A stretch of 64,000 nucleotides of DNA, from the NCBI RefSeq assembly GCF_006170445.1, contig NZ_VCNA01000009.1, forward strand, positions 186,001-250,000, read 5' to 3'. The notes under the pieces were generated by a model, which did not search any database, was not told the DNA's origin, and saw only the letters and a program-made list of their open reading frames with translations. Origin of the DNA: Brevibacillus dissolubilis (lineage in GTDB: Bacteria > Bacillota > Bacilli > Brevibacillales > Brevibacillaceae). Shown piece by piece: positions 1-8,726 of the stretch. Each line of letters begins with the position of its first letter. The first letter of the stretch is position 1. A program made the translations under genes and the position numbers.

Positions 1-298
1 CCACTTGATCTTCTAACACCCAGATCGCTTTTGCTGAGAGCGCCTGTCCTTTCGATTTTCGTACAAGCTTGGCCAATCTGTTCGTTTTTGGCCCGTTTCT
101 GATCGCGGTGGTCGACATAGCATTGCCGCTGATTACGTCAATCGTAATAGCTTTTTTGCTCTGTTCTAACTCTTCTAGCGGTTGCTCTGGAAAGATCAAG
201 TTTTCATCAACAGATTTAGCTGTTGATGTACCATCATTACCGGGGACAGCAAGAAATAGAGTCAAACTAGTAAGTATAATGACCATCACCAATCTCAC
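1..298 (-). CDS. Secreted protein of unknown function, N-terminal part only
   Basis: The reading frame is open from a GTG at 298 to the window edge (99 codons), preceded by AAGGAGGG seven bases upstream. The first 20 residues form a hydrophobic segment (MVIILTSLTLFLAV) like an export signal, followed by a polar stretch rich in Glu, Ser and Lys. The gene is cut by the window, so no domain can be recognised. It follows the met operon terminator and so is probably transcribed separately. The opposite-strand ORF over the same bases is a shadow. Real gene: likely; function: unknown. Confidence 0.6.
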   Translation of the reverse strand, partial: MRLVMVIILTSLTLFLAVPGNDGTSTAKSVDENLIFPEQPLEELEQSKKAITIDVISGNAMSTTAIRNGPKTNRLAKLVRKSKGQALSAKAIWVLEDQV

Positions 299-354
299 CT
301 TGATCCCTCCTTGATTTACAAATATTGTTACCTGCTTCAAGCTATTTATCCCAC

Positions 355-383
355 GCAAAAAAGCCACCCCCGAAGGAATGGCT
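355..383 (-). terminator. Terminator of the met operon
   Basis: Read on the minus strand, AGCCATTCC and GGGGTGGCT pair around a TTCG loop and run into TTTTTT. It lies just after the metC stop. Confidence 0.75.
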
Positions 384-405
384 CTCATATTCACGCTCTA
401 TTCAC

Positions 406-1581
406 TTACTTCACTCCAACCCGCTTCAGCGTCTGTGGTCGCGCACAAGCTGCCAGCGCCTGCTCAAAATCAGCCAGCAGGTCATTCACGTCCTCCAGAC
501 CGACAGACAGGCGGATCAGACCGTCTGTGATGCCGCGCTTTTCACGCTCATCCTGAGGCATGGCAGCGTGGGACATCATGGCTGGATAGGAGAGGATGCT
601 CTCGACCGAACCAAGGCTTACAGCGACGAGGGGAAGCTGTACAGCATCAAAGAACGCCTTCACCTTCTCACGGCTCCCCACGTCAAAGGAGAGAACTGCA
701 CCGTGGCCGGACGATTGACGGTTTTGGATCGCGTGTCCTTCATGTCCGGTCAGGCCGGTATAGTAGACCTTTTCCACCAATGGATGGCGGTCCAGCCATT
801 GGGCGATTTTGTGTGCATTCTTGGTGCTGACATCAAGACGGGATTTGAGGGTTTTGAGACCGCGCATCACGAGCCAGCAGTCTTGTACGCCAAGGATGGC
901 GCCAAATCCGTTTTGGATCATGTAGAGCTGATTGCCCAGCTCTTCTTCTTTGGTAACCACCAGACCGGCCACGACGTCACTGTGACCCCCGATGAATTTG
1001 GTTGCGCTGTGGATGACGATGTCGGCCCCCAGCTCAAGTGGGCGCTGATAATACGGAGTCATGAACGTATTATCCACGATGGTGAGCACCCCTTGAGCTT
1101 GGGCCAGTCTACACACACCCGCGATGTCTGTTACTTTCAAAGTTGGATTGGACGGGGTCTCCAGATAAATGGCACGGGTCGTTGGCAGAATGCTTGCTTC
1201 CACCGCTTTGAGATCGGTTGTGTCGACGAACGTGACCTCAATACCCATGCGCGACAAGACTTTAGTCAGGAAACGGTACGTTCCGCCATACACGTCCTCG
1301 GCCACCACCAGATGATCCCCCGCAGAGAAGAGCATGAACACACTAGAGATCGCCGCCATCCCGGAAGCGAAGGCAAAGCCTCGTGTCCCGCCTTCGAGTA
1401 CCGCGATCGCATCCTCTAACGCTTGGCGGGTCGGATTGCCGGAGCGTGCATAGTCGAACGTATTGGGCTGATCGATATCGAACTGATGAAACGTCGATGC
1501 CTGATAAATCGGAATACTGGACGCTCCTGTCACACCATCAATCGCATTGCTTCCATGCAAAAGCTTTGTCGCAAAATTCAT
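406..1581 (-). CDS. metC: Cystathionine beta-lyase (PLP enzyme), MetC type
   Basis: This 391-residue cytoplasmic enzyme belongs to the Cys/Met-metabolism PLP family (fold type I). MetC cleaves cystathionine to homocysteine, pyruvate and ammonia on the way to methionine. The PLP-binding lysine is K195 in HSATKFIGGH. SGNPTR (47-52), FASGMAA (71-77) and the ETPSNP loop (141-146) are also family signatures. The ATG lies one base after the stop of the upstream paralogue, so the two are translated as a pair. Second position behind an S-box matches metI-metC of Bacillus. Beta-lyase versus gamma-lyase activity cannot be settled from sequence; the operon favours MetC. Confidence 0.85.
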   Translation of the reverse strand: MNFATKLLHGSNAIDGVTGASSIPIYQASTFHQFDIDQPNTFDYARSGNPTRQALEDAIAVLEGGTRGFAFASGMAAISSVFMLFSAGDHLVVAEDVYGGTYRFLTKVLSRMGIEVTFVDTTDLKAVEASILPTTRAIYLETPSNPTLKVTDIAGVCRLAQAQGVLTIVDNTFMTPYYQRPLELGADIVIHSATKFIGGHSDVVAGLVVTKEEELGNQLYMIQNGFGAILGVQDCWLVMRGLKTLKSRLDVSTKNAHKIAQWLDRHPLVEKVYYTGLTGHEGHAIQNRQSSGHGAVLSFDVGSREKVKAFFDAVQLPLVAVSLGSVESILSYPAMMSHAAMPQDEREKRGITDGLIRLSVGLEDVNDLLADFEQALAACARPQTLKRVGVK

Positions 1582-1582
1582 C

Positions 1583-2743
1583 TTAAATCCCCCTCCCGAC
1601 AGTTAGACACAGATCCAAAGCCTGACGCAAATCTTCAATCAAATCATCCGCATGTTCAATTCCTACCGACAGACGCAGCAAACGGTCACACACACCAACA
1701 TAATCACGAACTTCTTTTGGAATATCAGCATGGGTCTGCGTCGCCGGATACGTACAGAGCGACTCGACGCCTCCCAGACTTTCAGCAAACGAAATCACTT
1801 TGAGATTCCGCAAAAACGTCCCAACCTGCCACGCTTCCTGGATACGGAACGACACCATGCCAGAGTAACCGCTCGCTTGTGCGCTCTGTACCGCATAATC
1901 CGGATGTTCTTCCAAGCCCGGATAGAAGACTTCTCTTACCGCCGGATGCTCCTTCAAGAACTTCGCTACGCGGAAAGCATTCTCCTGATGACGCTCCATG
2001 CGCAGTGCCAGTGTTTTCATCCCGCGGATTAACAGCCAGCAGTCCTGCGGCCCAAGTACCGCACCGATCGAATTATGCAAGTATTTGAGCTTTTCAGACA
2101 GGTCTTGGCCTTTGGTGACAATCAATCCAGCCAGCACGTCATTATGGCCGCCTAAGTACTTGGTGGCACTGTGGAACACGATGTCGGCTCCCAGCTCCAG
2201 CGGGCGTTGGTAAAACGGAGTCATGAACGTATTATCTACAATCGTGATGATCTCATGGCGCTTGGCAATCCCGACGATGGTGCGAAGATCGGTTACCTGC
2301 ATCAGTGGGTTGGTTGGTGTCTCCACCAGGATCGCTTTGGTATTCTCACGTACCGCTTTTTCCACTTCCTCTGGATCGCGCAGGTCCACGTAGGAGAAGG
2401 AGAGTCCATAGCGGCTCAAGATCTGTTGGAACAGACGGTATGTACCCCCGTACAGATCAAGCGATACCACCAGATGATCTCCCGCCGAAAACAGGGCCAT
2501 GATCGTCTGAATCGCAGCCATCCCGGACGCACAGGCAAAACCTGCATCTCCTGATTCCAGTTGGGCGATTGCGTCTTCGAGTACGGTTCTCGTCGGATTC
2601 GCCGTACGGGTGTAGTCATATCCTGTACTCTCACCGAGAGCCGGATGACGGTAAGCTGTGGCGTGGTGGATCGGGAAGCTTACGGCACCGGTTTCTTTTT
2701 CTTTGCCGACGCCAATCTGTACTAACTTAGTCTCGATATGCAT
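1583..2743 (-). CDS. metI: Cystathionine gamma-synthase / O-acetylhomoserine thiolyase, MetI type
   Basis: This 386-residue PLP enzyme joins cysteine (or sulfide) to an acylated homoserine, the step before MetC. The PLP lysine is K195 in HSATKYLGGH. Close similarity to Bacillus MetI is visible in TAYRHPALGESTGYDY, the ETPTNPLMQ loop and SLGGVESLCTYPATQTH. The start is an ATG next to the end of the SAM riboswitch leader. It heads the two-gene operon metI-metC, whose transcription should stop early when S-adenosylmethionine is plentiful. The paralogues share the same frame of motifs and clearly arose by duplication. Confidence 0.88.
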   Translation of the reverse strand: MHIETKLVQIGVGKEKETGAVSFPIHHATAYRHPALGESTGYDYTRTANPTRTVLEDAIAQLESGDAGFACASGMAAIQTIMALFSAGDHLVVSLDLYGGTYRLFQQILSRYGLSFSYVDLRDPEEVEKAVRENTKAILVETPTNPLMQVTDLRTIVGIAKRHEIITIVDNTFMTPFYQRPLELGADIVFHSATKYLGGHNDVLAGLIVTKGQDLSEKLKYLHNSIGAVLGPQDCWLLIRGMKTLALRMERHQENAFRVAKFLKEHPAVREVFYPGLEEHPDYAVQSAQASGYSGMVSFRIQEAWQVGTFLRNLKVISFAESLGGVESLCTYPATQTHADIPKEVRDYVGVCDRLLRLSVGIEHADDLIEDLRQALDLCLTVGRGI

Positions 2744-2785
2744 GGTTGTAGGTCTCTCCTCTCAGCTCTGAACACTATCATGATG

Positions 2786-2980
2786 CAAAAAAGCCTTCTT
2801 TCCAGATGAAAGAAGGCTTTGATTTACGCAATATACGTAAAGCAATTCCTCTCATCTACCAAAGTGAAATCAACACTTTGCAGGAATTAGCACCGTATCT
2901 CCTTATTTGATCTGCATCAAAATAAGTGATTGGTTGCCGGGCATCAAAGGGCCAGTCCCTCCGCCTCTCTGGATAAGAAG
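2786..2980 (-). promoter_or_regulatory. SAM-I (S-box) riboswitch with terminator
   Basis: On the minus strand the leader contains the S-box core: CTTATCCAGAGAGGCGGAGG followed by GACTGGCCC, GATGCCCGGCAACC and later GGTGCTAATTCC. P1 closes between CTTATC (near 2975) and GATGAG (near 2852). It is followed by a terminator hairpin at 2786-2822 (AAGCCTTCTTTC with its complement, then a T run). This is the standard SAM-sensing off switch for methionine genes, and it precedes metI. Confidence 0.95.
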
Positions 2981-3026
2981 TGTTTGCTATTAAGTTTTGA
3001 AATGTTGTGGCAAATTCAATGATCTA

Positions 3027-3055
3027 ATCATATCGGAGCACTCGGGATATGTCAA
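3027..3055 (-). promoter_or_regulatory. Sigma-A promoter of the metI-metC operon
   Basis: TTGACA (3050-3055) and TATGAT (3027-3032) are separated by exactly 17 bases on the minus strand, about 45 bases upstream of the S-box aptamer. Confidence 0.85.
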
Positions 3056-3073
3056 CTGGTTTTGAGGAAAAAA

Positions 3074-4855
3074 TTATGAGACGTGGAAGGTCTTAATTTT
3101 TTCGTTCAAGGCATCAATCATGCGGGAGACTTCTGAGATGGATGAGACGGTTTCTTCCACGGTAGCGGTCTGCTCTTCGGTAGACGCTGCGATTGCCTCC
3201 ATCCCCATCGCCATCTCTGCGCTGGCTGCTCCTACCTGCTGCATATGAATATGTGCATCCTGCCCCTGTTTATGCATGTTTTCAGAGGCTGTATATACAT
3301 TTTGCATATGACCGGAAATATCTTTGACGGCATCGGAAATATGAATGAATGCTTGACCTGCCTGCTCGATCATGCCTGTCATCTGACGTACAGAGGTCAC
3401 ACCGCCATGCATGGCCAGGACGGCTTCCCCTGTGCTGTTCTGAATCTCTGCAAGCACATGGATGATCTCCCTACCGGCATTGCTTGTCGCCTCTGCCAGC
3501 TTGCGTACCTCATCTGCTACGACCGCGAAGCCTTTGCCATGTTCGCCGGCACGCGCTGCCTCGATGGCCGCATTGAGTGCGAGCAGGTTGGTCTGGCTTG
3601 CGATGGTATTGATCAGCTTGGTGATCTCGCCGATCTTGTCCATCCGCTGTCCCAGATTCTCGACCGCTACGGCTGAGCCTTGGACGGATTCATTGACGCG
3701 TTTCATTTCGACACTGACGGCCTGACTAGTTTGCAAGCCCCCGACTGCATCCTGCAGGGCGCGCTCCGTCAGCCGTGTCGTCACTTTCATATTTTCCGTG
3801 AGGTTCTCCATCTCGGATTGCAGTTCACTGATCGTACGGGCGGTCTGGTCTGTATTGTGCTTCATCTGCATAGAGGCTTCAGCCAAATCAGTAACGGTCA
3901 CTGCGATCTGCTCCGAGGCTTTGCCCGTCTGAGACGCTCCTTCCCGCATCATATTGCTGAAGGTCGTGACTTGTCCGGTAACCATACTTACCTCTTGGAT
4001 CATATCAGACATGTTCTTGGTAGCCGTATTCAGGGACACTGCAAGCTGAGCGAATTCGTCTTTGCCTTCTACAATAGCCTTTGCTGCGAGATTCCCCTTC
4101 CCTACTTCGTGCAAGGTCTCTCCCATATTCTTCAACGCACGCAGATTGCGGCGGGAGAACAGAAGTCCAATTGATAGACCGATAATCCCTGCCACAACGG
4201 CAAAACCAATCGTTTTATATCGCAAATCTTGAATGTCGGCATAGAACTCATCCTCATACGCACCAATTCCGATATAGCCGTTCCATGGTTTGAATTCTCT
4301 CAGATAGGTGATTTTGTTGCCATATTGGGGATTCGGATCATCTTTCTTAGATCCTGGCAACAGAAATAAAAACTCTACATACCGCTCTTCTGGATTTGAT
4401 TTTTGCGCTACGCTCTGCAGCTCTTTCAGGACGTCTTGTCCGTCTGGCGAAAAGGTGTCTGGCAACGTGCCATGCTCACCAAAACGCGGATGAATGATCG
4501 TTTCTTTGGAGCGGTCCGGTTCGATCCTGTTCACAAACAGATAACCAGTATGGCCATAACGGAAGCTGGTTTTGCTGAAATCGTGGGTCTTGCCATCCGG
4601 ATTCAGCGGTCCACCCAGAATCATACTTCCCTGCACGATCGCTTCCTCCTGAGTCATAGAACCTGCCTTCACCTGTTGATCCAGCAGCTCAAGTACCTCA
4701 TAGGCATGATCAGCAGTCTGTCTTAGTTGAACTTTCCCGCTTTCCATCATCGCATCCTGGGCCGAGGTATAGGTAATGAATCCGACTACCAACATCGGAA
4801 CAATCGCACAGATTAATAATAAACTGGTTAACTTCGCTCGGTAAGTAGAAAACAT
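3074..4855 (-). CDS. Methyl-accepting chemotaxis protein with Cache-type sensor
   Basis: This 593-residue transmembrane chemoreceptor has TM1 at about 8-30 and an extracellular Cache-like domain at about 31-213 containing GHTGYLFV and [16 protein letters not shown]2 is at about 215-233, a HAMP region follows, and a long coiled signalling domain carries the conserved tip [20 protein letters not shown]. It should pass ligand binding to CheA/CheW. The Cache type often binds small carboxylates, but the ligand cannot be inferred here. The start is supported by GGAGGG seven bases before the ATG. No terminator was seen between its stop and the metI promoter, only 18 bases away. Confidence 0.88.
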   Translation of the reverse strand: MFSTYRAKLTSLLLICAIVPMLVVGFITYTSAQDAMMESGKVQLRQTADHAYEVLELLDQQVKAGSMTQEEAIVQGSMILGGPLNPDGKTHDFSKTSFRYGHTGYLFVNRIEPDRSKETIIHPRFGEHGTLPDTFSPDGQDVLKELQSVAQKSNPEERYVEFLFLLPGSKKDDPNPQYGNKITYLREFKPWNGYIGIGAYEDEFYADIQDLRYKTIGFAVVAGIIGLSIGLLFSRRNLRALKNMGETLHEVGKGNLAAKAIVEGKDEFAQLAVSLNTATKNMSDMIQEVSMVTGQVTTFSNMMREGASQTGKASEQIAVTVTDLAEASMQMKHNTDQTARTISELQSEMENLTENMKVTTRLTERALQDAVGGLQTSQAVSVEMKRVNESVQGSAVAVENLGQRMDKIGEITKLINTIASQTNLLALNAAIEAARAGEHGKGFAVVADEVRKLAEATSNAGREIIHVLAEIQNSTGEAVLAMHGGVTSVRQMTGMIEQAGQAFIHISDAVKDISGHMQNVYTASENMHKQGQDAHIHMQQVGAASAEMAMGMEAIAASTEEQTATVEETVSSISEVSRMIDALNEKIKTFHVS

Positions 4856-4947
4856 GATGTCCCTCCAAATCCTGCCGATTATTTTATAAACCTTTATTTT
4901 CCCTGAAATGCCAGATTGGAAACCAAGAAATATATGACAAAAACAAA

Positions 4948-4982
4948 TAAAAAAAGCACCCTTCCGAAGAAGAGTGCTTTTC
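4948..4982 (-). terminator. Terminator of infC-rpmI-rplT
   Basis: Minus strand AAAAGCACTCTTC and GAAGGGTGCTTTTTTT pair around a short loop and end in a T run, directly after rplT. Confidence 0.85.
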
Positions 4983-4999
4983 TATAACCGAAACGCTAA

Positions 5000-5359
5000 T
5001 TAAGCGTTGATTTTGCTTTTAGCAACAGCAGCCAGTTCGTTGAACGCAGCTTTGTCGTTTACAGCAAGGTCAGCAAGCATTTTGCGGTTAACTTCAACGC
5101 CTGCTACTTTAAGACCATGCATGAGACGGCTGTAGGAAAGACCGTTCAGGCGAGCTTGCGCGTTGATACGGGTGATCCACAGTTTGCGGAAGTCGCGTTT
5201 TTTCTGGCGACGGTCGCGGAATGCATACATAAGGGATTTCATTACTTGTGCATTCGCGGAACGGAACAGACGGTGTTTGGAACCGAAGTAACCTTTCGCA
5301 AGCTTAAGGATTTTTTTATGACGACGACGGGTAACGGTGCCACCTTTAACTCTTGGCAT
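5000..5359 (-). CDS. rplT: 50S ribosomal protein L20
   Basis: The 119-residue L20 sequence is typical in length and starts [20 protein letters not shown]. It binds 23S rRNA early in large-subunit assembly and in Firmicutes also represses its own operon by binding the infC leader. The N-terminal half is rich in Arg and Lys, and the globular C-terminal domain begins near [23 protein letters not shown] precedes the ATG. It is last in infC-rpmI-rplT, followed by a terminator. Confidence 0.98.
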   Translation of the reverse strand: MPRVKGGTVTRRRHKKILKLAKGYFGSKHRLFRSANAQVMKSLMYAFRDRRQKKRDFRKLWITRINAQARLNGLSYSRLMHGLKVAGVEVNRKMLADLAVNDKAAFNELAAVAKSKINA

Positions 5360-5456
5360 GTTTAATTCCTCCTGTATCTAGCACGGCGGTCAGTCGACAC
5401 TTAAGGAGCACGTGCTATAAAATTGTGTTTGGCGTAATAAGATGAAGCGGGTAATC

Positions 5457-5654
5457 CTAGAGGTACGTGATCAATTGAGCGATACGTTGTTGGTCGCCTT
5501 TGGAAACAAGGCCACCTTTACGAAGATGACGCTTCGCTTTAGTAGACTTGTTAGCGAACAAGTGGCTGGTGTAAGCGGAATCACGTTTCAGACGGCCGGA
5601 ACCAGTCTTTTTGAAGCGCTTCGCTGCACCTTTATGGGTTTTCATTTTAGGCAT
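5457..5654 (-). CDS. rpmI: 50S ribosomal protein L35
   Basis: A 65-residue basic protein starting [20 protein letters not shown], the signature of L35, at the family's normal length. It is a structural protein of the large ribosomal subunit. AGGAGG lies eight bases before the ATG. It is the middle gene of the infC-rpmI-rplT operon, about 100 bases upstream of rplT. Confidence 0.97.
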   Translation of the reverse strand: MPKMKTHKGAAKRFKKTGSGRLKRDSAYTSHLFANKSTKAKRHLRKGGLVSKGDQQRIAQLITYL

Positions 5655-5683
5655 TGTAGAGTCCTCCTGTCTCGTATCCTGAA

Positions 5684-6202
5684 TTACTTTTCCGCTTTCG
5701 GTGCGAGAATCATCAGCATGCTGCGACCCTCGATCTTAGGCTTGCGCTCTACGGTTGCGATCTCTTCGCAAGCAGCAGCGACACGCTCAAGAACTTGTTG
5801 ACCGATTTCGGAGTGAGTGATTTCGCGTCCACGGAAGCGGATGCTGCATTTCACTTTGTCTGCATCTTCGAGGAACTTCTTCACATTGCGAAGCTTGGTC
5901 TGGAAGTCGTGTTCTTCAATGTTGGAAGAGAAACGAACTTCTTTGAGTTCCACGATTTTTTGGTTCTTACGTGCTTCTTTTTCTTTCTTCGCTTGTTCGT
6001 ATTTGAACTTACCATAGTCCATGATACGGCAAACGGGTGGTTTTGCGGTTGGTGCTACGTTAACCAAGTCAAGATTAGCCTCTTGTGCGATGCTTAACGC
6101 TTCACGCAGGGACACAACTCCAAGCTGGGAACCATCCGCACCAATCAAACGGACTTCACGAGCACGAATCGCCTCATTCACTAACATCTGATCCTTGCTA
6201 AT
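5684..6202 (-). CDS. infC: Translation initiation factor IF-3, AUU start
   Basis: IF-3 binds the 30S subunit, keeps 50S off and proofreads the start codon and initiator tRNA. The 172-residue product matches the family length if it begins at ATT (6200-6202), which reads (M)[12 protein letters not shown] and is preceded by GGAGGTGG with a six-base spacer. The frame stays open 24 codons further upstream, but that extension has no IF-3 character and overlaps the Shine-Dalgarno site. A non-AUG start is the classic way IF-3 limits its own synthesis. The N-domain has VNEAIR and REVRLIG; the C-domain has [15 protein letters not shown]. First gene of infC-rpmI-rplT. Confidence 0.95.
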   Translation of the reverse strand: MSKDQMLVNEAIRAREVRLIGADGSQLGVVSLREALSIAQEANLDLVNVAPTAKPPVCRIMDYGKFKYEQAKKEKEARKNQKIVELKEVRFSSNIEEHDFQTKLRNVKKFLEDADKVKCSIRFRGREITHSEIGQQVLERVAAACEEIATVERKPKIEGRSMLMILAPKAEK

Positions 6203-6242
6203 AGTTTGCCACCTCCATAAATTTCGAGAGCAAAAACGGCAT

Positions 6243-6421
6243 AATAAAAAGTGCGAACGCCTGAGCGCCCGCACCTATCTCACCTAGCAAATACAACGAA
6301 ATGAATCGGAGATTGCTTTCGGAAATGGGACCCGTCAACAGTCTTAAAAGACGTCGATACAGGTGAGAAGCTGGGCGCTTCTGCTTGATTCTCGAATGTG
6401 AAGTTCATTTGCACTTTGTAT
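6243..6421 (-). promoter_or_regulatory. infC operon leader with attenuator (L20 leader type)
   Basis: Between the infC promoter and the AUU start lies about 200 bases of leader. It ends in a strong hairpin (GTGCGGGCGC / GGCGTTCGCAC, 6251-6274) followed by a T-rich run at 6243-6250, about 40 bases before the start codon. In Bacillus the same operon is controlled by L20 binding an rRNA-like leader and causing early termination. Position and terminator fit. The L20-binding part was not verified by alignment. Confidence 0.7.
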
Positions 6422-6451
6422 ATAGTAATACAACGCTGATATGATTGTCAA
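6422..6451 (-). promoter_or_regulatory. Promoter of infC-rpmI-rplT
   Basis: TTGACA (6446-6451) and TACTAT (6422-6427) with an 18-base spacer on the minus strand, just downstream of the thrS stop. No terminator was seen after thrS, so some readthrough is possible. Confidence 0.7.
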
Positions 6452-6461
6452 GCCTTGGGGT

Positions 6462-8375
6462 TTACTTGTGTTCTTGAATTTCCTGAAGCAGGTTGGCGAT
6501 GAACTCATCTACCGGCTGGGAACCAAGGTCGCCTTCGCCGCGTTTGCGTACGGACAGGGCGCGGTCTGCCACTTCTTTTTCCCCGATAACGAGCATGTAA
6601 GGGATTTTGTTGACTTGGGCTTCACGGATTTTGTAGCCGATTTTCTCATTGCGGGCATCGAGTTCTACGCGGATGCCTTTTTCAGCCATCTTCTGACGGA
6701 TCTCTTCTGCGTATGGAATGAACACGTCACTGATGGTCATGAGGCGTGCCTGGATTGGAGCGAGCCACGCTGGGAACGCACCTGCATAGTGCTCAACGAG
6801 AATCCCGATGAAGCGGTCAAGGGAGCCGTACATCGCACGGTGGAGAACAACTGGACGGTGTTTTTCGTTGTCTTGACCGATGTAGCTGAGATCGAATTTC
6901 TCAGGCATTTGGAAGTCAAGCTGGATGGTACCGCACTGGTGGCGGCGTTTGAGTGCGTCGGTGATTTTGAAGTCGATTTTCGGACCGTAGAATGCACCGT
7001 CGCCTTCGTTGATATTGAACGGCATGCCCATTTCTTCCAGTACTTCTTTGAGGGAAGTCTCAGCAGTTTCCCACAGCTCATCAGAACCCATGGAGTCTTC
7101 TGGGCGGGTGGAGAGGTCAACCGAGTATTCGAAGCCAAACACTTTGTAGATCTTGTCGATCAGCTGAATCATGCCTTTGATCTCTTGTTTGATCTGCTCT
7201 GGAAGAACGAACACATGCGCGTCGTCTTGGCAGAATGTGCGTACGCGTAGCATACCGTTGAGCGCACCGGAATATTCATGACGGTGTACCTGACCGAACT
7301 CGGAGTAACGGATCGGCAGATCGCGGTAGGAGTGCAGCTTGTTTTTGTAGATGAGCATGTGGCCTGGGCAGTTCATCGGCTTCATCGCGAATTTGACGTC
7401 ATCTACCTCGGAGAAGTACATATTCTCATGGTAGTGATCCCAGTGACCGGATTGCTCCCAGAGGCGTTGGTTCATCATGAACGGAGTGCGTACCTCTGTG
7501 TATTGAGCCAGCTGTTGCAGACGGCGGGAGAAGTTCTCCAGCTCTTGGCGGACAGTAAAGCCGTTTGGCAGGTAGAATGGCATACCAGGAGCCTCTTCGG
7601 AGAACATGTAGAGCTCCAGCTCTTTACCCAGTTTGCGGTGGTCGCGTTTCTTCGCTTCTTCGAGGAAGTGCAAATACTCATCCAGCTCTGCTTTCTTCGG
7701 CCATGCCGTACCATAGACGCGCTGGAGTACTTGATTGTCGGAGTTACCGCGCCAGTAAGCACCTGCTACGCTCATGAGCTTGAAGGATTTGATGTGGCCG
7801 GTGGATGGCAGGTGTGGCCCACGGCACAGGTCGAAGAATTCGCCCTGCTCATAGATAGTGATGGTGGAGCCTTCCGGCAAGTCACGGATCAGCTCCAGCT
7901 TGAGGTGGTCATTGAGTTCGCCGAAGATCTTGAGTGCGTCCTCACGGGAAACCACTTTACGTACGATCGGCAGGTTTTCTTTGATGATTTTTTCCATCTC
8001 AGCTTCGATTTTGCCCAGATCCTCTGGTGTGAGGCTGACTGGAATATCCATATCGTAATAGAAACCGTCCTCGATGACAGGACCGATCCCCAGTTTTACT
8101 TCTTGACCATAGATGCGCTTCACAGCCTGTGCAAGCAAGTGAGCGGTGGAGTGACGGTATACTTCCAGTCCATCCGCAGAGTCGAGGGTCACGATTTCTA
8201 CGTTCGCATCCTCGTCTACTTGTGCTGCGGTATCAACCACCTTGCCGTTGATTTTACCGGCGATTGCTTTTTTCTTCAGGCTGGTGCTGATGGAGCCGGC
8301 GATGTCTTCGATGGAGACACCTGCTTCGTATTCACGGACCGCGCCATCAGGCAGAGTTACTTTTACTTGTGCCAT
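6462..8375 (-). CDS. thrS: Threonyl-tRNA synthetase
   Basis: This 637-residue class II synthetase charges tRNA-Thr. It has an N-terminal TGS domain (MAQVKVTLPDGAVREYEAG), the second additional (editing) domain with HSTAHLLAQAVKR, and a catalytic core. Zinc-site regions MNCPGH and FGQVHRHEYSGAL are visible, as is the anticodon-binding C-terminal domain. The chosen ATG at 8375 has AAAGGAAG nine bases upstream; an ATG 27 bases earlier would add a non-homologous stub. It is expressed from a T-box leader. Confidence 0.97.
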   Translation of the reverse strand: MAQVKVTLPDGAVREYEAGVSIEDIAGSISTSLKKKAIAGKINGKVVDTAAQVDEDANVEIVTLDSADGLEVYRHSTAHLLAQAVKRIYGQEVKLGIGPVIEDGFYYDMDIPVSLTPEDLGKIEAEMEKIIKENLPIVRKVVSREDALKIFGELNDHLKLELIRDLPEGSTITIYEQGEFFDLCRGPHLPSTGHIKSFKLMSVAGAYWRGNSDNQVLQRVYGTAWPKKAELDEYLHFLEEAKKRDHRKLGKELELYMFSEEAPGMPFYLPNGFTVRQELENFSRRLQQLAQYTEVRTPFMMNQRLWEQSGHWDHYHENMYFSEVDDVKFAMKPMNCPGHMLIYKNKLHSYRDLPIRYSEFGQVHRHEYSGALNGMLRVRTFCQDDAHVFVLPEQIKQEIKGMIQLIDKIYKVFGFEYSVDLSTRPEDSMGSDELWETAETSLKEVLEEMGMPFNINEGDGAFYGPKIDFKITDALKRRHQCGTIQLDFQMPEKFDLSYIGQDNEKHRPVVLHRAMYGSLDRFIGILVEHYAGAFPAWLAPIQARLMTISDVFIPYAEEIRQKMAEKGIRVELDARNEKIGYKIREAQVNKIPYMLVIGEKEVADRALSVRKRGEGDLGSQPVDEFIANLLQEIQEHK

Positions 8376-8410
8376 TGTCAGGTCTTCCTTTCTGTTTGCC
8401 AAAGTAGAAA

Positions 8411-8725
8411 AAATAAAAAGCGCTACATCCCAGAAAGGGACGAGCGCTGTTATTCTCGTGGTACCACCCTAATTCGGATTATGAGCATGCCCAAAGCAGG
8501 CAGGACTCCACAATCCCTCATTAGTAAGATAACGGCTCATCGCCGGCTGACCGATACTGTGGTGCCCGTGTCCATGGTTCACGGCTCCGCTTCCCGGCAG
8601 CTACTCGAAGGGGGTAGATCATCACAAGCGCGTAGCGGGCTCCCAGCCAAGACCCGCCTCTCTGAAACGGCTGACGCAATGTCCATGTCCTTCTCATCGT
8701 ATTTCAAGATTTATGTTGCTGTATG
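8411..8725 (-). promoter_or_regulatory. T-box leader of thrS (Thr specifier)
   Basis: Minus strand: AGGGTGGTACCACG (8457-8470) is the universal T-box that pairs with uncharged tRNA. It is followed by the terminator hairpin AGCGCTCGTCCC / GGGATGTAGCGCT (8419-8448) and a T run. Further upstream is a stem I region with GATGAGAAGGACATGGAC. An ACC triplet at 8576-8578, in GTGAACCATGG, sits where the specifier is expected and decodes Thr, matching the gene. Low charged tRNA-Thr should allow readthrough. Confidence 0.93.
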
Positions 8726-8726
8726 G

